Shown one piece after another: positions 18,710 to 23,739 of a stretch of DNA of 23,739 bases. How positions within the stretch are numbered: the first letter of the stretch is position 1; the number at the start of each line of letters is the position of its first letter. A model generated the notes under the pieces. That model had not been told where the DNA came from. It worked only from the letters and a program-made list of their open reading frames with translations, and made no database searches. This DNA is from CAMLOF01 sp966692625. GTDB lineage: Bacteria; Pseudomonadota; Gammaproteobacteria; Burkholderiales; Burkholderiaceae_C. The position numbers and the translations under genes were made by a program. Location of the stretch: positions 1 to 23,739 of the forward strand of contig CBKZAG010000026.1 of assembly GCA_966692625.1 (NCBI GenBank). The letters run 5' to 3'.

Positions 18710-18755
18710 CCAGGCCGGACCTTGGTGAAAACTTTGCACGCGTCTGCACTCACAT

Positions 18756-18820
18756 GCCCCCCACGCTTCGCTGCCCCCGAGGGGGCCTTCGTCGCCTTGG
18801 GGCGGCCCGGCGGCGACTCA
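18756..18820 (-). repeat. Comamonadaceae-type GC-rich intergenic repeat, copy A
   Basis: This roughly 65-bp palindrome-rich element has a core GCCCCCGAGGGGGC (18773-18786), preceded by CCCCCACGCTTCGCTG and followed by GCCTTGGGGCGGCCC. It matches copy B at 19960-20021 almost base for base in the same orientation, with a few small indels. Its first three bases on the minus strand (TGA, 18820-18818) are the glpU stop codon. It is probably a dispersed REP-like element. Confidence 0.8.
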
Positions 18821-19126
18821 TCCCTTGCGCATGACCCAAACCAGCCACACCATGGACAGCACGAAGCTGAACCAGACGCTGGGGTCTTGTTCGAGCGAGA
18901 ACCATTCGGTGAACCAGCCCGACAGCCCGACGAACGCGAGGTTGATGTAGGCCGCGCCCAGCAAGCCGATGAAGAGCCGGTCGCCACGCGTGGTGACCAT
19001 GGGCAGAAAGCCCTTGCGCGCGACGTTGGGGGACTTGATCTCCCACACCGTCATGCCCGCGAGCAGCAGCGCGATGCAGATGAAGAACACGGCCACGGGT
19101 GTGGTCCAGACCATCCAGCTGAACAT
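18818..19126 (-). CDS. glpU: Small membrane protein GlpU (DUF2160 family)
   Basis: This 102-residue protein has three likely membrane helices (about 7-29, 48-71 and 82-98) and a basic cytoplasmic-looking stretch between the first two (KSPNVARKGFLPMVTTRGDR). It matches the small protein of unknown function encoded between the permease and binding-protein genes of glpSTPQUV operons. AAAGG sits about 8 bases before the ATG. Its stop codon is formed by the first bases of repeat copy A. Its role in glycerol uptake is not known; an accessory membrane subunit of the importer is the natural guess from position. Confidence 0.85.
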   Translation of the reverse strand: MFSWMVWTTPVAVFFICIALLLAGMTVWEIKSPNVARKGFLPMVTTRGDRLFIGLLGAAYINLAFVGLSGWFTEWFSLEQDPSVWFSFVLSMVWLVWVMRKG

Positions 19127-19147
19127 GGTTTGCCTTTCGGTATGGGT

Positions 19148-20026
19148 TTACACGCGCCCCATCGCGAAGCCCTTCGCGATGTAGTGACGCACGAACCAGA
19201 TGACGATGGCGCCCGGCACGATGGTGAGCACGCCTGCGGCAGCGAGCGTGGCCCAATCCATACCACTGGCGCTGACGGTGCGAGTCATGGTGGCGACGAT
19301 GGGCTTGGCGTTGACGCTGGTGAGCGTACGCGCCAGCAGCAGCTCCACCCAGCTGAACATGAAACAGAAGAACGCTGCCACGCCCACACCGGCCTTGATG
19401 AGCGGTAGGAAGATTGTGAGGAAGAAGCGCGGGAAGCTGTAGCCGTCGATGTACGCCGTTTCGTCGATCTCGCGCGGGATGCCGCTCATGAAGCCTTCCA
19501 GAATCCACACCGCCAGCGGCACGTTGAACACCAGGTGCGCCAGGGCCACGGCCAGGTGCGTGTCCATCAACCCCAGCGTGGTGTAGAGCTGGAAGAAGGG
19601 CAGCAGGAACACGGCGGGCGGCGTCATGCGGTTGGTGAGCAGCCAGAAGAAGACGTGCTTGTCGCCCAGGAAGCGGTAACGGCTGAAGGCGTAGGCCGCG
19701 GGCAGCGCCACGGTGATGGAGATCACCGTGTTGATGGCCACGTAGATCAGGCTGTTGATGTAACCCGAGTACCACGAAGCATCGGTGAAGATGGTCTTGT
19801 AGTTGTCCCAGGTGAAGCTTTGAGGCCAGAACGAGAAGCTGGAGAGGATCTCGTTGTTGGTCTTGAAGCTCATGTTGACCATCCAGTAGATGGGCAGCAG
19901 CGCGAAGACGAGGTAGGCGATCAGGAAGAGTGATCGCGCCTGGAAACGGGAAGGGAAAAGCCCCCACGCTACGCTGCCCCCCGAGGGGGCTTTCGCCTTG
20001 GGGCGGCCCTGCGGCGTCTCAACCAT
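19148..20026 (-). CDS. glpQ: Glycerol ABC importer permease GlpQ
   Basis: GlpQ is one of the two membrane subunits of the glycerol importer (not the glycerophosphodiester phosphodiesterase of the same name in E. coli). The 292-residue product has six likely membrane helices, the first being SLFLIAYLVFALLPIYWMV, and an EAA-type loop reading EIDETAYIDGYSFPRFF. The ATG at 20026 is fixed by a perfect AGGAGG 6 bases upstream and overlaps the glpP stop by 8 bases. Residues 3 to about 22 (ETPQGRPKAKAPSGGSVAWG) are encoded by repeat copy B, so GlpQ carries a repeat-derived cytoplasmic N-terminal extension before helix 1. Confidence 0.92.
   Translation of the reverse strand: MVETPQGRPKAKAPSGGSVAWGLFPSRFQARSLFLIAYLVFALLPIYWMVNMSFKTNNEILSSFSFWPQSFTWDNYKTIFTDASWYSGYINSLIYVAINTVISITVALPAAYAFSRYRFLGDKHVFFWLLTNRMTPPAVFLLPFFQLYTTLGLMDTHLAVALAHLVFNVPLAVWILEGFMSGIPREIDETAYIDGYSFPRFFLTIFLPLIKAGVGVAAFFCFMFSWVELLLARTLTSVNAKPIVATMTRTVSASGMDWATLAAAGVLTIVPGAIVIWFVRHYIAKGFAMGRV
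19960..20021 (-). repeat. Comamonadaceae-type GC-rich intergenic repeat, copy B, inside glpQ
   Basis: This element of about 62 bp is nearly identical to copy A, including the GCCCCC...GGGGGC core and the GCCTTGGGGCGGCCC segment. It starts on the minus strand with the TGA that ends glpP and then runs into the 5' coding part of glpQ. It keeps the glpQ frame open and adds about 20 residues. Confidence 0.8.
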
Positions 20027-20908
20027 GTTGACCCTCCTTGCGGGTGTTGCCCAGGCTCTGCATCCAGTTGTAGAGGACGAAGCAGAACAGCAGGATGATG
20101 AGGAAGTAGATGAGCGAGAAGGCGGCGGCGGGGCCCAGGTCGAACTGGCCCACGGCCTTCTGCGTGAGGTACTGCGACAGGAATGTGGTGGCGCTGCCCG
20201 GGCCACCACCGGTGAGCACGAAGGGCTCGGTGTAGATCATGAAACTGTCCATGAAGCGCAGCAGCACGGCGATCATCAGCACGCCGCGCATCTTGGGCAG
20301 CTGGATGTAGCGGAACACCGCGAACTTGCTGGCCCCGTCGATGCGCGCGGCCTGGTAGTAGGCGTCGGGGATGGAGCGCAGCCCGGCGAAGGCGAGCAGC
20401 GCCACCAGCGGCGTCCAGTGCCACACATCCATCACCAGCACGGTGAGCCATGCGTGGGTGGGGTCGCCGGTGTAGCTGTACTCGAAGCCCATTTGCTGCA
20501 GGGCGTAGCCCAGCAGCCCGATGTCGGCACGGCCGTAGATCTGCCAGATGGTGCCCACGACGTTCCAGGGAATGAGCAGTGACAGGGCCACGACGACCAG
20601 CACCGCCGACGATTTCCAGCCCTGTGCGGGCATCGACAGCGCCAGCGCGATGCCCAGGGGAATTTCGATGGCCAGCACCGACAGCGAATACGCGAGCTGG
20701 CGCCCGAGGGCGGCGTGCAGTTCGCTGTCGCGCATCACCGCCACGAACCATTCGGTGCCGACGAACACGCGCCGTTCGGGCGAGATGATGTCCTGCACGG
20801 AGTAGTTGACCACGGTCATGAGTGGCAACACGGCCGAGAAGGCCACGCAGATGAAGACCGGCAGCACCAGCCACCAGGCCTTCTGGTTCACGGGTTTGTC
20901 GTTGGGGT

Positions 20909-20912
<4 letters not shown>
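20019..20912 (-). CDS. glpP: Glycerol ABC importer permease GlpP
   Basis: GlpP is the other membrane subunit of the glycerol importer. The 297-residue product has six likely membrane helices (first: AWWLVLPVFICVAFSAVLPLM). Its EAA-type loop is YYQAARIDGASKFAVFRYI, followed by YTEPFVLTGGGPGSATTFLS, typical of MalF/UgpA-type permeases. The ATG at 20912 overlaps the glpT stop (ATGA) and the gene end overlaps glpQ, so the operon is tightly coupled. The name follows the R. leguminosarum system and must not be confused with the Gram-positive antiterminator GlpP. Confidence 0.92.
20033..20039 (-). promoter_or_regulatory. Strong ribosome binding site deciding the glpQ start
   Basis: AAGGAGG lies 6 bases before the ATG at 20026, inside the 3' end of glpP. 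It shows that translation starts upstream of repeat copy B, so the repeat-encoded residues should be part of the protein. Confidence 0.85.
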
Positions 20913-23061
<2,149 letters not shown>

Positions 23062-23222
23062 GGCATGTCTCCAATGTTCGAAATACGGTCCATTGACTTT
23101 CCTGTGTTTTCGTTCATTGGATTCTAAGGTTCGATATTGTTTCTTATTGCTCGGTGTTTACCCTTAAATCACAAACTTTCTGTTCCTTTATGTTCGTTTT
23201 TGGTTGAATAATCGCACCTATC
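23062..23222. promoter_or_regulatory. Divergent glpS-glpR control region with repeated TTCG half-sites
   Basis: This AT-rich 161-base gap separates the glycerol operon from its presumed repressor. Four TTCG-centred words lie in the same orientation: ATGTTCGAAAT (23074-23084), TTTTCGTTC (23107-23115), AAGGTTCGATAT (23126-23137) and ATGTTCGTTTT (23190-23200). The first and last match the left half of the E. coli GlpR operator (TATGTTCG), but no full palindromic operator is present. I infer GlpR binding to direct repeats. Promoter boxes are unclear; AATAAT at 23207-23212 could be the glpR -10. Confidence 0.55.
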
Positions 23223-23739
23223 ATGGAACTCAACCCCCGCCAGACCGAACTGATCGAGGCCGTGCGCGCCCACGGCCCGACGACCATCGAATCGCTGGCC
23301 GAACGCTTTGGCGTCACGCTGCAGACCGTGCGCCGCGACGTGCGCCACCTGTCGGACGCCGGGCTGCTGGCGCGCTTTCACGGCGGCGTGCGCCTGCCCG
23401 GCTCCACCACCGAGAACATCGCCTACCGCCAGCGCCAGGCCCTGGCTTCCGAGGGCAAGGCGCGCATGGCACGGGCCATCGCGCGGCGCATCCCCAACGG
23501 CTGCTCGCTGATCATGAACATCGGCACCACCATCGAGGCGGTGGCGCACGAGTTGCGGCACCACCAGGGCCTGCGGGTGATCACCAACAACCTGCACATT
23601 GCCGCGCTGCTGAGCGCCAACCGCAACTGCGAGGTGATCGTGGCCGGGGGCGTGGTGCGCAGCAACGACCAGGGCATCGTCGGCGAGGCCACGGTGGACT
23701 TCATCCGCCAGTTCAAGGTGGACATCGGGCTCATCGGCA
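23223..23739 (+). CDS. glpR: DeoR-family glycerol regulator GlpR (partial, lacks C-terminus)
   Basis: GlpR-type repressors bind DNA with an N-terminal helix-turn-helix and release it on binding glycerol 3-phosphate. The visible 172 residues hold the DeoR winged helix (SLAERFGVTLQTVRRDVRHL, 24-43, with RFHGGV at 51-56) and the start of the sugar-phosphate sensor domain (NIGTTIEAVAHEL, VITNNLHIAALL, VIVAGGVVRSNDQGIVG). The frame runs off the right edge. The ATG at 23223 is the only in-frame start after a stop at 23205, yet no Shine-Dalgarno site precedes it. Divergent placement next to glpS supports control of the glycerol operon. A DeoR regulator of another sugar phosphate is the alternative, but the context makes that unlikely. 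Confidence 0.92.
   Translation, partial: MELNPRQTELIEAVRAHGPTTIESLAERFGVTLQTVRRDVRHLSDAGLLARFHGGVRLPGSTTENIAYRQRQALASEGKARMARAIARRIPNGCSLIMNIGTTIEAVAHELRHHQGLRVITNNLHIAALLSANRNCEVIVAGGVVRSNDQGIVGEATVDFIRQFKVDIGLIG

Noticed and set aside
18750..19967. Minus-strand open frame of 405 codons across glpU and glpQ
   Set aside because: It is an alternative frame of glpQ and glpU, with His/Arg-rich low-complexity sequence and no recognisable domain.

Overview
The window is high-GC, densely packed proteobacterial DNA. It suggests a betaproteobacterium of the Burkholderiales, most likely the family Comamonadaceae. The reasons are the protein styles, the glycerol ABC transporter cluster glpSTPQUV with glpD and glpR, and two copies of a GC-rich intergenic repeat of a kind I associate with Comamonadaceae genomes. 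No genus can be assigned from the sequence alone.

Layout. (1) Positions 1-6555, minus strand: flagellar genes in the order fliE-fliF-fliG-fliH-fliI-fliJ-fliD. fliE to fliJ are linked by overlaps; fliD runs off the left edge. Several traits, above all a FliG lacking the EHPQ motif and a FliD with an unusual N-terminus, point to a secondary (lateral or Flag-2-like) flagellar system. (2) Positions 6556-7063: the only long non-coding stretch. It is partly AT-rich, holds several short palindromes, and lies between divergent fliE and pyk. (3) Positions 7064-8497, plus strand: pyruvate kinase. (4) Positions 8513-15186, minus strand: a carbohydrate ABC importer (binding protein, two permeases, MalK-type ATPase) followed by a family 31 glycoside hydrolase. 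(5) Positions 15244-23061, minus strand: glycerol uptake and oxidation (glpS, glpT, glpP, glpQ, glpU, glpV, glpD). (6) Positions 23062-23222: an AT-rich divergent control region. (7) From 23223, plus strand: the DeoR-family repressor glpR, cut by the right edge.

How it works together. GlpV, GlpP, GlpQ, GlpS and GlpT should import glycerol. A kinase not present in the window would make glycerol 3-phosphate, GlpD oxidises that to dihydroxyacetone phosphate, and pyruvate kinase acts further down the same route. GlpR probably represses from the 161-bp divergent region. The glycoside importer and GH31 enzyme lie directly downstream of glpD on the same strand, with gaps of 121 bp or less and no visible terminator. 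The stretch from glpS to the GH31 gene could therefore be one roughly 12-kb transcription unit. My main hypothesis is that it is a pathway for an alpha-glycoside of glycerol, such as glucosylglycerol or floridoside, in which GH31 releases a hexose plus glycerol.

Other notable points: the two glycerol ATPases appear to form one intact and one degenerate ATP site; the repeat copy at the glpP/glpQ junction encodes the first residues of GlpQ; and intercistronic hairpins sit next to both binding-protein genes. I saw no rRNA, tRNA, CRISPR array, insertion sequence or prophage gene.
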